64,000 nucleotides of DNA from Actinokineospora enzanensis DSM 44649 (GCF_000374445.1 NZ_KB894420.1:84781-148780), one strand, 5' to 3'; shown: positions 26,136 to 35,246, counted from the stretch's first letter. Made by a program: numbers and translations. Notes: generated by a model not told the origin, from the sequence alone.

Positions 26136-26786
26136 GTGATCGAGCGGATCCTGCCGGTCGACGTGGTGGCCGTGGAAGCCTTCGCCGATCCGCCGGACGC
26201 CGTGCTGCTTCCCGAGGAGGAGGCGGTCGTCGCCAAGGCGGTCGACAAGCGACGTAGGGAGTTCACCACCGTCCGTCACTGTGCCCGCCAGGCGCTGGCA
26301 CGTCTTGGCCGGGAGCCGGTCGCGATCCTTCCCGGTGAGCGGGGCGCTCCCGGGTGGCCGGACGGCATCGTCGGGAGCATGACGCACTGTGCCGGTTACC
26401 GGGCGGCCGTGTTGGCGGAGGACAAGGTGGTCACCTCGCTCGGTATCGATGCCGAGCCGCACGTGACCCTGCCGGACGGGGTGCTGGACGCGGTCTCGCT
26501 GCCGGACGAGCGGGAGCACCTCGCCGCGCTCGCGGCCGCCGAACCCGGTGTGCACTGGGACAAGCTGCTGTTCGCCGCCAAGGAAAGTGTCTACAAGACC
26601 TGGTTCCCGTTGGCGCGCAAATGGCTCGGCTTCTCGGATGCCCGCATCCGCCTTGCCCGGGACGGGACGTTCACGGCGGAGCTGCTGGTTCCCGGGCCGC
26701 AGGTGAACGGGGCCGAGCTGCGGGGATTCGACGGGCGCTGGACGACCGGTGACGGGCTCGTGGTCGCCGCGATCGCGATGGTCTAG
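26136..26786 (+). CDS. 4'-phosphopantetheinyl transferase (EntD/Sfp-type)
   Basis: A 216-residue enzyme that moves the phosphopantetheine arm from CoA to carrier-protein domains of polyketide, peptide or siderophore synthases. Signatures: RRREFTTVRHCARQAL, GSMTHCAGYRAAV, the Mg-binding LGIDAEPH, and FAAKESVYKTWFPLARKWLGF with the catalytic Glu/Lys pair. This is the EntD subgroup. No NRPS or PKS gene lies in the window, so it acts in trans. The GTG start overlaps no neighbour; its TAG stop overlaps the stop of the convergent gene by four bases. Confidence 0.93.
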   Translation: MIERILPVDVVAVEAFADPPDAVLLPEEEAVVAKAVDKRRREFTTVRHCARQALARLGREPVAILPGERGAPGWPDGIVGSMTHCAGYRAAVLAEDKVVTSLGIDAEPHVTLPDGVLDAVSLPDEREHLAALAAAEPGVHWDKLLFAAKESVYKTWFPLARKWLGFSDARIRLARDGTFTAELLVPGPQVNGAELRGFDGRWTTGDGLVVAAIAMV

Positions 26787-27325
26787 TCGAACAGGGACGG
26801 TTGGCCGTTGGGGGCCGCGCCCTCGATGCCAAGCATGCGGAGCTTGGTGACCGCGCCATCGCCCGCCGAGAAGCCGCCGACCTTGCCGTTCGCGCCGAGG
26901 ACGCGGTGGCAGGGGATGACGATCGGGTACGGGTTGCGGCCGAGTGCCTGGCCGACTGCCTGGGCCGAGCCGGGCAGGCCGAGGCGGGTGGCGACCTCGC
27001 CGTAGGTCAGGGTGTCGCCGGGCGGGATGGCGCGGGCGATGGCGTAGACGCGGCGGTCGAAGTCGGGGATGTCGGTCGGGTCGACCTCGATGTCGGTGAG
27101 GTCGTCGCGGTCGCCGGTCAGCAGGGCGGTCATCCGGGCGATCGCGGCGCGAATGTGTGCTGGTGGTTCGGCTTCGTCGGACGCGTATCGGCGCAGGCGG
27201 GCGACCGTGGCGGATTCGCGACGTTCCGGCAGTTGCACGGCGGTAATGCCCTGCGGACCCCACGCGACGCCGCAGCGGCCGATGGCCGTGTCGAAAAGGG
27301 CGAATCCGCTCGTCTCGGTTTCCAC
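26783..27325 (-). CDS. ogt: Methylated-DNA-[protein]-cysteine S-methyltransferase
   Basis: A 180-residue suicide enzyme that repairs O6-alkylguanine in DNA by taking the alkyl group onto a cysteine. The active site is in NPYPIVIPCHRVLGANGKVG, with PCHRV characteristic of the family; the helix-turn-helix segment is TYGEVATRLGLPGSAQAVG. The N-terminal domain is typical Ogt. I start at GTG 27325, where homologous sequence begins (ETSGFALFDTAIG); a GTG 18 bases upstream is also open. Its stop overlaps that of the phosphopantetheinyl transferase. Confidence 0.93.
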   Translation of the reverse strand: METETSGFALFDTAIGRCGVAWGPQGITAVQLPERRESATVARLRRYASDEAEPPAHIRAAIARMTALLTGDRDDLTDIEVDPTDIPDFDRRVYAIARAIPPGDTLTYGEVATRLGLPGSAQAVGQALGRNPYPIVIPCHRVLGANGKVGGFSAGDGAVTKLRMLGIEGAAPNGQPSLFD

Positions 27326-27355
27326 TCCGACAGTGTGCCGCACCGCACCGACAAA

Positions 27356-27387
27356 GCGGCCCCCTCCCGAAACCGAGAGGGGGCCGC
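27356..27387 (-). terminator. Terminator after the acidic paralogue gene
   Basis: Perfect 11-bp arms (27356-27366, 27377-27387) with a 10-base loop. On the minus strand it is followed by TTTGT. It lies 13 bases beyond the stop of the 27400-28128 gene, between it and ogt. Confidence 0.8.
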
Positions 27388-27399
27388 GAAGGTCGTTTC

Positions 27400-28128
27400 T
27401 CAGGAGTGCAGGAGCTGGTTGAAGAACGCGCGGTAGCGGCGGAGTGCCTGGCGCAGTTCCTCGGTCTGCGCGTCGGCGCCGCTCTGCCATTGCTCCTCCA
27501 GGCCGCGCTTGTGCTCGGTGAAGGTGGCGGCGAGCGCCTGCATGACCTCGGCGACCAGGTGGTCCGCGTTGCGCACGGCGTCCCGCGGGTCGTCGACGAA
27601 GGTTCCCTGGATGCCCGACCACTGGGCCCGGAAACGTTCGACCTCGTCGTCGCTGAACAGGTCGGCGCCGGGTTCCTCGGCGTCGGTCGCGACCGGGACG
27701 CCCGCGGCGCGGTGCTCCTGCTGGACCGGGATGGCCGCGGTCGGCGTGGTGTCCGCGGGTGTGGTGACCTCGGCCGGGCCGGTGTACAGGTCGGCGTCGG
27801 TCGGCCCGCGGTACGGGTCGGCGGCCTCGGGGGTGGTGCTGTCGGGGGTGGTGACGTCGGCCTCGACGGGCTCGCCGTACCGGTCGTCCGCGGTGGCCGG
27901 TCGGGGCGACTCGTGCACCGCGTCGCGGTCGAACGCGTCCGGGTCGGTGCGGTCCGGGTCGGGGGTGTCGGTGTGGCCTCTGTCGGTGTGTTCAGCGGCC
28001 CCGGTGTATTCGGGGGCGTTGCGTTCGGGGTCGGGGTGAGCGCTGCCCGGGTGGTCGGTGTCGCGGCCGCGGGTGCCGCCAAGCAGGTCCTCGGTCTGCA
28101 GCTGGTCGTCGCTCTGGTTCTGTCGCAA
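27400..28128 (-). CDS. Hypothetical protein with acidic disordered N-terminus
   Basis: A 242-residue protein. Residues ~1-150 are rich in Asp, Thr, Pro and Glu and look disordered. Residues ~155-242 form a helical domain (DDEVERFRAQWSGIQGTFVD, EELRQALRRYRAFFNQLLHS). That domain is paralogous to the C-terminal domain of the next upstream gene (28168-28788), which has the same RF/W...FVD.P..AV..AD.LV pattern and a similar L...YR..F..LL end. A TTG start is used here because GGAAGG lies eight bases upstream and nothing better is in frame. The 39-base gap indicates co-transcription with its paralogue. No function is known. Confidence 0.75.
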   Translation of the reverse strand: MRQNQSDDQLQTEDLLGGTRGRDTDHPGSAHPDPERNAPEYTGAAEHTDRGHTDTPDPDRTDPDAFDRDAVHESPRPATADDRYGEPVEADVTTPDSTTPEAADPYRGPTDADLYTGPAEVTTPADTTPTAAIPVQQEHRAAGVPVATDAEEPGADLFSDDEVERFRAQWSGIQGTFVDDPRDAVRNADHLVAEVMQALAATFTEHKRGLEEQWQSGADAQTEELRQALRRYRAFFNQLLHS

Positions 28129-28167
28129 GGGAAAGGCCTTCCGTGTGCCAGGGAGGGGAAGGGGGTG

Positions 28168-28788
28168 TCAGGCCTGACCGGCGTGGTGGTCGGTGGGGGC
28201 CACCTGGCCGTTCGCGTGCTGGTCGGTGGTGCGCGGCCGCGGGATCTCGGTGTCCGCGCCGTCGCCGAGCAGGTCCTGGAACAGCGAGCGGTAACGCACG
28301 ATCGCCTCGCGCAGGTCCTCGGTGGACACGTCGCCGGCGTCCTGGCGCAGCCGCACCGCGTGCGCCAGCCGGTAATGCTCCACAGTGGACGAATGGCGCA
28401 CGGACAGGTCGGCGAAACGCTGGTCGGCGTCCCCGTCGAGCGGGTAGCCGCGGTCCGCCATCAGGGCGGTGACCAGACGGTCCGCCTCCTCGACGGCCTC
28501 CGCCGGGCGGTCGACGAACCGCTCCTGCACGGCCGCCCAGTCCGCGGTGTAGCGCTCGCGCTCGTCCGCGGACAGCGTGCGCAGCTCGAACTGGGCGTGC
28601 CGCTTCTCGCGTTCGACCAGCTCCCGCTCGGCCTCGCGCTTGGGGTGCTCGCGCAGCAGCCGCTCGTACTCGCCGCCGAACCGCGAGCGCAGCCGTCGGG
28701 TGTGGGTCTGCGACCGCACCACCACGGCGACCAACGCGATGATGACGACGACCGCGACGACGATGCCGATGATCGCGCCAGTGGACAT
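28168..28788 (-). CDS. Membrane-anchored hypothetical protein, paralogue of the downstream gene
   Basis: A 206-residue protein with an N-terminal membrane helix (~residues 4-25, AIIGIVVAVVVIIALVAVVV), a charged coiled-coil-like linker (REAERELVEREKRHAQFELR), and a helical domain (YTADWAAVQERFVDRPAEAV, then EDLREAIVRYRSLFQDLLGD). The start ATG has AAGGAG seven bases before it. The same domain recurs in the cytosolic, acidic partner encoded 39 bases downstream, so the two may form a membrane-plus-soluble complex. This family is widespread in actinomycetes as hypothetical proteins. Confidence 0.78.
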   Translation of the reverse strand: MSTGAIIGIVVAVVVIIALVAVVVRSQTHTRRLRSRFGGEYERLLREHPKREAERELVEREKRHAQFELRTLSADERERYTADWAAVQERFVDRPAEAVEEADRLVTALMADRGYPLDGDADQRFADLSVRHSSTVEHYRLAHAVRLRQDAGDVSTEDLREAIVRYRSLFQDLLGDGADTEIPRPRTTDQHANGQVAPTDHHAGQA

Positions 28789-28918
28789 CGGATTCTCCTT
28801 CCGGACTGGGAAAACCGCGTGCTGTGTCCGCGTCCCGGTTCGGGCTCTACTTACCCGGGGCCCCGGAAGGCGAAACGGCTTCGCCGGACGTTGGTCCGAT
28901 AGGCGCAGTCTGCCCCGG

Positions 28919-29332
28919 TCAGCAACCGCAGTCGGAAACCGTGGTGAGCGGATCGGCCATCCGGTCGCGCAACTCCCCGGCCACTGGAAGCCCTTCCCGC
29001 GCCCAGTATTCGAATCCGCCGAGCATTTCCCGGACCTGGTAGCCGAGCCGCGCGAACGCCAGTGCCGCGCGGGTCGCGCCGTTGCAACCGGGACCCCAGC
29101 AATAGGTGACGACCCGCGCACCGATCGGCACGAGCTCGGCGGCGCGCGCGGCGATGTCGGCGGTGGGCAGGTGGATCGCGTCCGGGATGTGTCCCTGCGC
29201 CCAGGCCGCGGCCGAGCGCGAGTCGACCACGACCAGGTCGGGCTCGCCCGCCAGGAGTGCGGCGCGGACGTCGGAGACGTCGGTCTCGAAGGTGAGTCTG
29301 GCGGTGAAGTGGGCGACGGCGTCGGTGTTCAT
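28919..29332 (-). CDS. Rhodanese-like sulfurtransferase domain protein
   Basis: A 137-residue single rhodanese domain. LVVVDSRSAAAWAQGHIPDAIHLP is the N-terminal rhodanese signature. The active-site loop is VTYCWGPGCNGATRAALAFA, with the Cys in the CWGPGCN loop as likely persulfide carrier; the loop is longer than the usual CR-G-R form. The C-terminus ends SDCGC, two further cysteines that could bind metal or relay sulfur. It is divergent from a GlxA-type regulator gene 80 bases away, which may control it. The substrate is unknown. Confidence 0.85.
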   Translation of the reverse strand: MNTDAVAHFTARLTFETDVSDVRAALLAGEPDLVVVDSRSAAAWAQGHIPDAIHLPTADIAARAAELVPIGARVVTYCWGPGCNGATRAALAFARLGYQVREMLGGFEYWAREGLPVAGELRDRMADPLTTVSDCGC

Positions 29333-29412
29333 GTCGGAATCCTGCGACGGCGGGGGTGGTCGGGGACAGTGGCGCTGACGACGCTGTGCGCTAATATCTC
29401 GCCATCCACACC

Positions 29413-30345
29413 GTGACCGTCCTGGCCTATGACGGCCTGTCCGCCTTCGAACTCGGCATCGTGACCGAGGTCTTCGGCCTACCCCGCCCGGAACTCGGCA
29501 TCGACTGGTACCGGCTGACCATCTGCGCCCCCGCCGCGGTCCGCATGGTCGGCGGCGCCACCCTGACCGCCGACGCGGACCTGTCGGCCATGGCCGACGC
29601 CGACACGGTGATCGTCCCCGGGGTGCCGAACGTCCACACGCGAGTCTCACCGGCCGTCGTCGAGGCACTCCGCTCCGCGCACGCCCGAGGCGCTCGGCTG
29701 GTGTCGATCTGCTCGGGAGCCTTCGCGTTGGCCGAGACGGGCTTGCTCGACGGCCGCCGCGCCGCCACGCATTGGCGTTACGCGGATCTGTTGGCGCGGC
29801 GCTATCCGGCCGTGCGGGTCGATGCCGACGTGCTCTATGTCGACGACGGGGATGTGTTGACCAGCGCCGGTAGTGCTGCCGGTATCGACCTATGCCTGCA
29901 CCTTGTCCGCGCCGACCACGGCACCGCGATCGCCAACGCGGTGGCGCGGCGGTTGGTGGTGCCGCCGCATCGGGAAGGCGGGCAGGCGCAGTTCATCGAG
30001 TCGCCGGTGCCCGCGCCCGCGGATGACGCCGTGAGCGTGAGCATGGCCTGGGCGTTGGCGAACCTGACCGAGTCGATCACGGTCGATCTGCTGGCGCGGC
30101 GCGCGCATCTGTCGGCGCGCACGTATCTGCGGCGGTTCAAGCAGGCGAGTGGGACCAGTCCTATTCGTTGGCTTATCACCCAGCGCGTACAGGCGAGCCT
30201 GCCGTTGCTGGAGACGGGGGAGCAGTCGATCGAGGAGATCGCCGCAGCGGTCGGGTTCGACAGCCCGGTGACCTATCGGCACCACTTCACGCGCGCGTTG
30301 CACACGTCCCCATCGGCCTACCGCCGAGCCTTCCGCGCCCGCTGA
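29413..30345 (+). CDS. GlxA-type AraC-family regulator with DJ-1/PfpI domain
   Basis: A 310-residue regulator. Residues ~1-170 form a class I glutamine-amidotransferase-like DJ-1/PfpI domain, with LVSICSGAFALAETGLLDGR carrying the nucleophile Cys at the elbow and the family-typical THWRYAD segment. Residues ~210-310 are two AraC helix-turn-helices (VDLLARRAHLSARTYLRRFK and IEEIAAAVGFDSPVTYRHHF). Such proteins sense metabolites or oxidative chemistry. GTG start. It is divergent from the rhodanese gene, so the 80 bases between them probably hold both promoters. Confidence 0.9.
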   Translation: MTVLAYDGLSAFELGIVTEVFGLPRPELGIDWYRLTICAPAAVRMVGGATLTADADLSAMADADTVIVPGVPNVHTRVSPAVVEALRSAHARGARLVSICSGAFALAETGLLDGRRAATHWRYADLLARRYPAVRVDADVLYVDDGDVLTSAGSAAGIDLCLHLVRADHGTAIANAVARRLVVPPHREGGQAQFIESPVPAPADDAVSVSMAWALANLTESITVDLLARRAHLSARTYLRRFKQASGTSPIRWLITQRVQASLPLLETGEQSIEEIAAAVGFDSPVTYRHHFTRALHTSPSAYRRAFRAR

Positions 30346-30437
30346 CGTTTCTCGTACGCCCGCGGTGCTTCCGGATCGCGTCCTGGGTGGTGGGCTCGAT
30401 GGGGCGTGTCGACCTGGCAGGTGTCGCGGGCCCTGGT

Positions 30438-30938
30438 CTATTTGCCGCGTTCGATGGCGACCAGGGACGGGTCGGCGATCTGGTAGCCGACACCGCGGAC
30501 GGTGCGGATCAGGTCGGTGTTGGTGTCGATCTTGCCGCGCAGCCTGCGGACGTGCACGTCCACCGTCCGCTCGCTGACGTACAAGGTCCGCCAGACCTGG
30601 CTCATCAGGGCGCGCCTGCGGTGGACGCGCTCCGGGTGCGATGCCAGGTACAGCAGCAGGTCGAACTCCAACCGCGTCAGCACCACCTCGCGGTCGCGCC
30701 ACAGCACGCGGCGGGCGTCGGCCTGGACGCGCAGCGGGGCGGTCTTGCGGGGGAGCGGGACGAGCTTGGCGGGGGCCTTGGGCTGGTCCACGGTGACGGC
30801 GAGCCCGTCGTCGCCGAGCGCGCGCAGCGCCTGGACCAGGCCTTCGGTGAGCGCCGGGACCCGGTCGGGCTCGGCGGTGAGGTGGACGGTGAGCGTGATC
30901 CGGGTCGGTTGCCCGGCCTTGCTGAGCGGAGTGGCCAT
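30438..30938 (-). CDS. Orphan OmpR-type winged-helix regulator without receiver domain
   Basis: A 166-residue protein. Residues ~10-75 are a compact domain of unknown type (TRITLTVHLTAEPDRVPALT). Residues ~80-166 are a full OmpR/PhoB winged helix (VLTRLEFDLLLYLASHPERV, SERTVDVHVRRLRGKIDTN, RTVRGVGYQI). No Asp-phosphorylation receiver domain is present and no kinase gene is nearby. I start at the ATG at 30938, near CAGGGAT; an in-frame upstream start at 30995 would add 19 residues. It may be an atypical response regulator or a constitutive DNA-binding protein. Confidence 0.82.
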   Translation of the reverse strand: MATPLSKAGQPTRITLTVHLTAEPDRVPALTEGLVQALRALGDDGLAVTVDQPKAPAKLVPLPRKTAPLRVQADARRVLWRDREVVLTRLEFDLLLYLASHPERVHRRRALMSQVWRTLYVSERTVDVHVRRLRGKIDTNTDLIRTVRGVGYQIADPSLVAIERGK

Positions 30939-31078
30939 GGGGATCCCTGCTGATCGCACGTGACGGGGGCGGTGGTTCGGCGTCAGCGCCGACATCGCCC
31001 TCCCGTGATCGGGTCGGGACGCACGGCCACAGTCGACCAGCCGGGTGGCGGCCGGTCAACGGTGTCCGGAGGGTGGGA

Positions 31079-32128
31079 CTACTCCGCGTAGTGCTCGGTG
31101 GTCAGGTATGGGTGCAGCACGTCGGTGCCGCGCGGCAGGAACCACTCGTCGAAGTCGAGGCCGGGGGTGCCGAGCAGGTCGATCTCGTCCTCGCCGGTCT
31201 CCTCGTCCAGGTCGTAGACCCGCTCGTGGTCCAGGTCGGCGAACACGTGCTCGTCGAACGCGGCGAACATCTCCTTGACCGGCAGCTCGTCGAGCAGGCC
31301 TGCCAGGTCCAGCTGCACACCGGTCTCGGCCTTGAGCACGTGCAGCGCGAGCGCCTCCGCGGTGCACAGCGGCGGGGTCCAATCCGGCTGCGAGAGCCGG
31401 TAGCCCAGGATCGCGGTGACTACCAGGAACTGCTTGGCGAACAGCGCGCCGTAGTGCTCGGCGTAGCGAGCGGGCAGCTGGTTGAGCACGCTGAGCGCCT
31501 CGACCTCGCCTGCCGAGCCCTCCGCGTCCTCCAGCTCCTGCACGTCCGCGAACAGCTCGTCGGTGAGGATCTCCATGGCCTGCACCATGGCGCCCGCGAC
31601 CAGCCGGGCCGCGTCGGCGGACACCGCGGTGTCCGGGTCGGCCGGGTCGTGCCCGAACGCCTCGGGGCCGAACGCGCGCAGCGCGTCCGCGGCGCCGCGC
31701 AGCTCCTCGCGCAGGGCGGCGACCTCCTCCTCGGTCAGCTCGGCGTCGTCGTCCTCCAGCTCCTCGACCGCGTCGCCCTCGCCGAGCGCGGCGGCCAGGT
31801 CGTCGTCGGAGGCGATGACCTCGCAGCGGCCGACCGACCAGCCGGACAGCAGCTCGGTCTGGGCGAGCAGCTCGGTCAGCACGTGCCGGGCCGCCTCCTC
31901 GGCGAACGACAGCGCCGGGGCGTCCAGCAGCCAGGTGATGACGGCCCCGCTCGGGTGCACCGCGACCCGGTGGTCCAGCGGTTCCACCTCGACCCCGTCC
32001 GGGCCCTCGATCCCGGCGAGCAGGTCGAGCTGCTCGTCCAGCAGGGCGGCGACACCGTGCCGCTGCAGCGGGTCGAGTTCCGCGGTGTCGGAGGGCGGGG
32101 TGACGTCGGCGGTGAGCTGGTATTCCAC
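31079..32128 (-). CDS. Acidic hypothetical protein, 349 aa
   Basis: A soluble, very acidic protein. Residues ~110-145 carry an Asp/Glu-rich run (AVEELEDDDAELTEEEVAAL), and the C-terminal 60 residues have many Asp/Glu (ERVYDLDEETGEDEIDLLG). Between them are helical segments (ARLVAGAMVQAMEILTDELF; WTPPLCTAEALALHVL). No catalytic motif is recognisable. The ATG has no strong ribosome site. The gene ends just downstream of a PhoD-like phosphatase gene on the same strand; the 22-base gap suggests an operon. Confidence 0.72.
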   Translation of the reverse strand: MEYQLTADVTPPSDTAELDPLQRHGVAALLDEQLDLLAGIEGPDGVEVEPLDHRVAVHPSGAVITWLLDAPALSFAEEAARHVLTELLAQTELLSGWSVGRCEVIASDDDLAAALGEGDAVEELEDDDAELTEEEVAALREELRGAADALRAFGPEAFGHDPADPDTAVSADAARLVAGAMVQAMEILTDELFADVQELEDAEGSAGEVEALSVLNQLPARYAEHYGALFAKQFLVVTAILGYRLSQPDWTPPLCTAEALALHVLKAETGVQLDLAGLLDELPVKEMFAAFDEHVFADLDHERVYDLDEETGEDEIDLLGTPGLDFDEWFLPRGTDVLHPYLTTEHYAE

Positions 32129-32150
32129 GCGGGCAGTTTAGGAGCGCCGC

Positions 32151-33800
32151 TCACTCCCGGCTCGCGCGACCCACCGTCAGTCCGACGGCGGGCAGCGGCC
32201 GCAGGTACGGGCCGTCGGCACCGGTGTCGGCGCACTCCACGACCAGGTCGGCACGCCTGCCGCGGACGCGCAGCGTGGCGACCGCGTTGCCGAAGTAGGG
32301 CCCCGCGATCTTGCGCCAGTCCACCGGCAGCGGTCGGATCTCGGGCGACCGGTACATCCACCACCGCAGCACCCGGGCCAGCGGCCGCCACCAGCTGACC
32401 CGGAACAGCGGCCGCATGTACCGCTCGACGCTGTTGTGCACGGGCGAGCAGGTCAGCTGGTAGACCCGGGCGTTCACCGGCCGGTCGAACGTGGCCTCCG
32501 CCGCGTACACGTGGTGCACATCGCCGGACAGCACGCTCACCGTCGCCGCCGAACCCTCCGCGATGCGCCGAATCAGCCGGGTCAGCCGGTCGCTGGACTG
32601 CCGGAACGACGGCCAGTGCTCCAGGTCGGCGCCCTGCCGCAGCTTCTCCGCGAGCCGCCCGCGCCAGTCGGTGCGGCGGCAGGCCACCTCGTTCATCGAC
32701 TGCACGTGGCTGATCACCGGCGGCATCAGCCAGGGCAGCGACGAGCCGATCAGCAGATGGTCGTAGTCGCCGTCGGCGTTGTCCTCGATCCACTCGAACT
32801 CGCCGTCGCCGACCATGGACCGCCTGCCGTCCTTGAGGATCCGGCCGGACCGGGTGTCGATCACCAGCAGCCGCACGTTCCCGAAGTCCCGCCGGTAGCT
32901 CCACCGCACACCCTTGCGGCCGTTGTACTCGTGCGTCGCCACATCGGCGAACCCGGCCAGCACGGCCGCCGCGTCGCCCTCGGCGGCGGTGACCTTGCGG
33001 TAGGTCTCGTCGGCGGCCAGCTCGGTGGGGGAGAGGTTGCCGAGATGCTGGTAGACCCAGTACGACACCAGCGCCCCGCGTTCCCGCTCGGCCCACCACG
33101 ACGTCCGCTCGATGGCGTCGCGCCAGGTCTGCGAGGTGTTCCAGTCGTCCCGCACGTCGTGGTCGTCGAAGATCATCGAGATCGGCACGGTCGAGAACAG
33201 CCAGCGCACCGACGGCGACGACCACGCCTCCAGGTAGAGGTGGGTGTACTCGGTGAAGTCCGCGACCTCGGTCCCGGGCGGCTCGGTGATGTCGCGGCGG
33301 GCGGCGATCCAGGCCTGGGTGGCCTTGCTGGTCTCGTCCGCATAGACCTGGTCACCCAGGAGCACCAGCGAGTGCGGCCACTCCGACTCGTCCTGCCCGG
33401 CCATCCGGTTCGCGTAGGCGGCGAGCGCGTCGGTGCCCCAGAGCTCGTGCTCCTCCGGGTCGTCGCTCTCCGGTTTGCGGCAGGAGCCGAACAGCAGGAG
33501 GAAGTCGGAGTCGTCCTCGGGGAGGGTGCGGATGCGGCTGGGCGGGCGGTCGTCGGGCAGCGGCCAGCGCGGGGTGCCGTCGAGGCGCACCTGGTACTCG
33601 GTCACCGAGCCCGGCGCCAGGTCGGTGAGTGCGACCAGCGCGTAGTGGTGCCCGGTGACCTCGAACGTGCGGGCGGCCGCGGCGGCCTGGCCTGCGGTGT
33701 CGGTGATGGTCACCTCGCAGGCCGCGTCGGTCTCCACCCAGACGGTGGCCGACGTCCGGTCCACGTGTCGCAGGATCGGGCCGAGTACCAGGTCGGGCAT
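32151..33800 (-). CDS. PhoD-like (alkaline phosphatase D) phosphoesterase
   Basis: A 549-residue metallophosphoesterase. The N-terminal ~110 residues form the PhoD_N beta-sandwich (VDRTSATVWVETDAACEVTI). The core carries metal and active-site motifs: LLLFGSCRKPESDD, SLVLLGDQVYADE, MIFDDHDVRDDWNTSQ, LLIGSSLPWLMPP and VSVLSGDVHHVYAAE. No signal peptide or Tat motif is evident, so it may be cytosolic or leaderless, unlike secreted B. subtilis PhoD. The ATG start has a perfect GAGGAGG site five bases upstream. It is upstream of an acidic protein of unknown function. Confidence 0.88.
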   Translation of the reverse strand: MPDLVLGPILRHVDRTSATVWVETDAACEVTITDTAGQAAAAARTFEVTGHHYALVALTDLAPGSVTEYQVRLDGTPRWPLPDDRPPSRIRTLPEDDSDFLLLFGSCRKPESDDPEEHELWGTDALAAYANRMAGQDESEWPHSLVLLGDQVYADETSKATQAWIAARRDITEPPGTEVADFTEYTHLYLEAWSSPSVRWLFSTVPISMIFDDHDVRDDWNTSQTWRDAIERTSWWAERERGALVSYWVYQHLGNLSPTELAADETYRKVTAAEGDAAAVLAGFADVATHEYNGRKGVRWSYRRDFGNVRLLVIDTRSGRILKDGRRSMVGDGEFEWIEDNADGDYDHLLIGSSLPWLMPPVISHVQSMNEVACRRTDWRGRLAEKLRQGADLEHWPSFRQSSDRLTRLIRRIAEGSAATVSVLSGDVHHVYAAEATFDRPVNARVYQLTCSPVHNSVERYMRPLFRVSWWRPLARVLRWWMYRSPEIRPLPVDWRKIAGPYFGNAVATLRVRGRRADLVVECADTGADGPYLRPLPAVGLTVGRASRE

Positions 33801-33935
33801 GAATCCTCCTCGGTTTCGTCCGGTAGGTACCCCGATCCGCGCCCGCCTCACAGCCCACCCGACATCTCGGTGATCAGGTGGACATCGACCCGCACGACCG
33901 GTGGCCGAGCAGGCCGCAGACGGCCCCGGCGGTGG

Positions 33936-35246
33936 TCAGACGGCCTGTACGCCCCCGATCTCGCCGCTGCGGAAGGCATCGACGAACAACCGATGGTCCT
34001 CCCGGGTCTGCTCCGCATAACGCAACGCGAACTCCACCACCCAGTCCACGAACTCGCCTTCACGCCCGGCCAGCACCACCGATATAGCGTCCTCGACCTG
34101 GAAATCGACCAGCGCCTGCTCCGAATCGGAGTCCGAGACACAATGCGCCTTGGCCGTGGCCCGCCCCAGATACGCCACCACCGGCAACATATCCGCGGGC
34201 TCGCTCAGCTCCGACCAATCCAGATCGGACGTATACGGCGACAACTCCGCCACCACGAACCCGACCCCGTCGATCTCGGTATGCCCCAACCACGGATCGG
34301 CGTGTGCCTGGAGAGCCCGCTGCGACACGGCGGTGCGGTGCCCATGGTGATCGAAGTAACCACGGATCCGCTCGTCGGTCACGATCCGACTGGGCGCCGC
34401 CACGTTCGCCTGTTTCATCGACAGCACCACGTCGTTCTCCAGTGCCTGCGACCGCCCCTCGACCAGCACGTTGTACGCGGGTAACCCCGCCGAGCCGATG
34501 CCGAACCCGCTGCGCCCGACCACGTCCTTGATCCGGTAGCTCAGGCTGCTCACGGCCCGCTTCCCGTCCGGGATGGTGTCCAGGTACCGCTCGAACGCCG
34601 CCTCCACCCGCGCCCGTTCGTCGTCGTCGAGTCGGCGGGTGCCGGGCCGCATTCGGAACGCCCGGTCGAAGTCGCGGACCTCGGTGATCTCGTCGAGCAG
34701 GTCGACCCGGGTGGCCAGGCGGGCGCGCAGCAGGACGTGTCGCAGGGCGCCGTCGGTGTTGTCGATGTGCAGGCGGAACATCTCGTCGCCGGGGTGTTCG
34801 GCGAACGAGCGGACCTGGTCGACGTAGGCGCGGGTGTAGGCGCGGACCAGTTTGGTGATCTCCGCGTCGGGCAGTGCCTTGCGCCAGCCCAGCAGGGCCA
34901 TGCTGGCCGCGAACCGGCGCACGTCCCAGGTGAACGAGCCGGGGTAGGCCTCGTCGAAGTCGTTGACGTCGAAGACCAGGGTGCCCTCGGCGTCCATGTA
35001 GGTGCCGAAGTTCTCCGCGTGCAGGTCGCCCTGGATCCACACCCGGCCGGTGCGGTCGTCGGCCCACTCGTCCGGCTCGTCGGCCATGTCGGCGTAGAAC
35101 AGGCAGGCGCTGCCGCGGTAGAAGGCGAACGGCTCGGCGGCCATCTTGCGGAACTTGCCGCGGAAGGCGGCCGGGTCGGCGCTCATCAGCTCGTCGAACG
35201 CCGACTGCAGCACGGACACGATGCGGGCGCGACGGTCGTCGCTCAT
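33936..35246 (-). CDS. DUF2252 family protein (kinase-fold-like)
   Basis: A 436-residue protein with DUF2252 features: RKMAAEPFAFYRGSACLFYAD, VWIQGDLHAENFGTYMD (the HxxN motif of aminoglycoside-kinase-like folds), VFDVNDFDEAYPGSFTWDVR and KDVVGRSGFGIGSAG. The family resembles protein/aminoglycoside kinases in fold, but activity and substrate are not established. The ATG at 35246 has GAGGAG seven bases upstream; an open frame continues to 35291. It is separated from the phosphatase gene by 135 bases. Confidence 0.85.
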   Translation of the reverse strand: MSDDRRARIVSVLQSAFDELMSADPAAFRGKFRKMAAEPFAFYRGSACLFYADMADEPDEWADDRTGRVWIQGDLHAENFGTYMDAEGTLVFDVNDFDEAYPGSFTWDVRRFAASMALLGWRKALPDAEITKLVRAYTRAYVDQVRSFAEHPGDEMFRLHIDNTDGALRHVLLRARLATRVDLLDEITEVRDFDRAFRMRPGTRRLDDDERARVEAAFERYLDTIPDGKRAVSSLSYRIKDVVGRSGFGIGSAGLPAYNVLVEGRSQALENDVVLSMKQANVAAPSRIVTDERIRGYFDHHGHRTAVSQRALQAHADPWLGHTEIDGVGFVVAELSPYTSDLDWSELSEPADMLPVVAYLGRATAKAHCVSDSDSEQALVDFQVEDAISVVLAGREGEFVDWVVEFALRYAEQTREDHRLFVDAFRSGEIGGVQAV

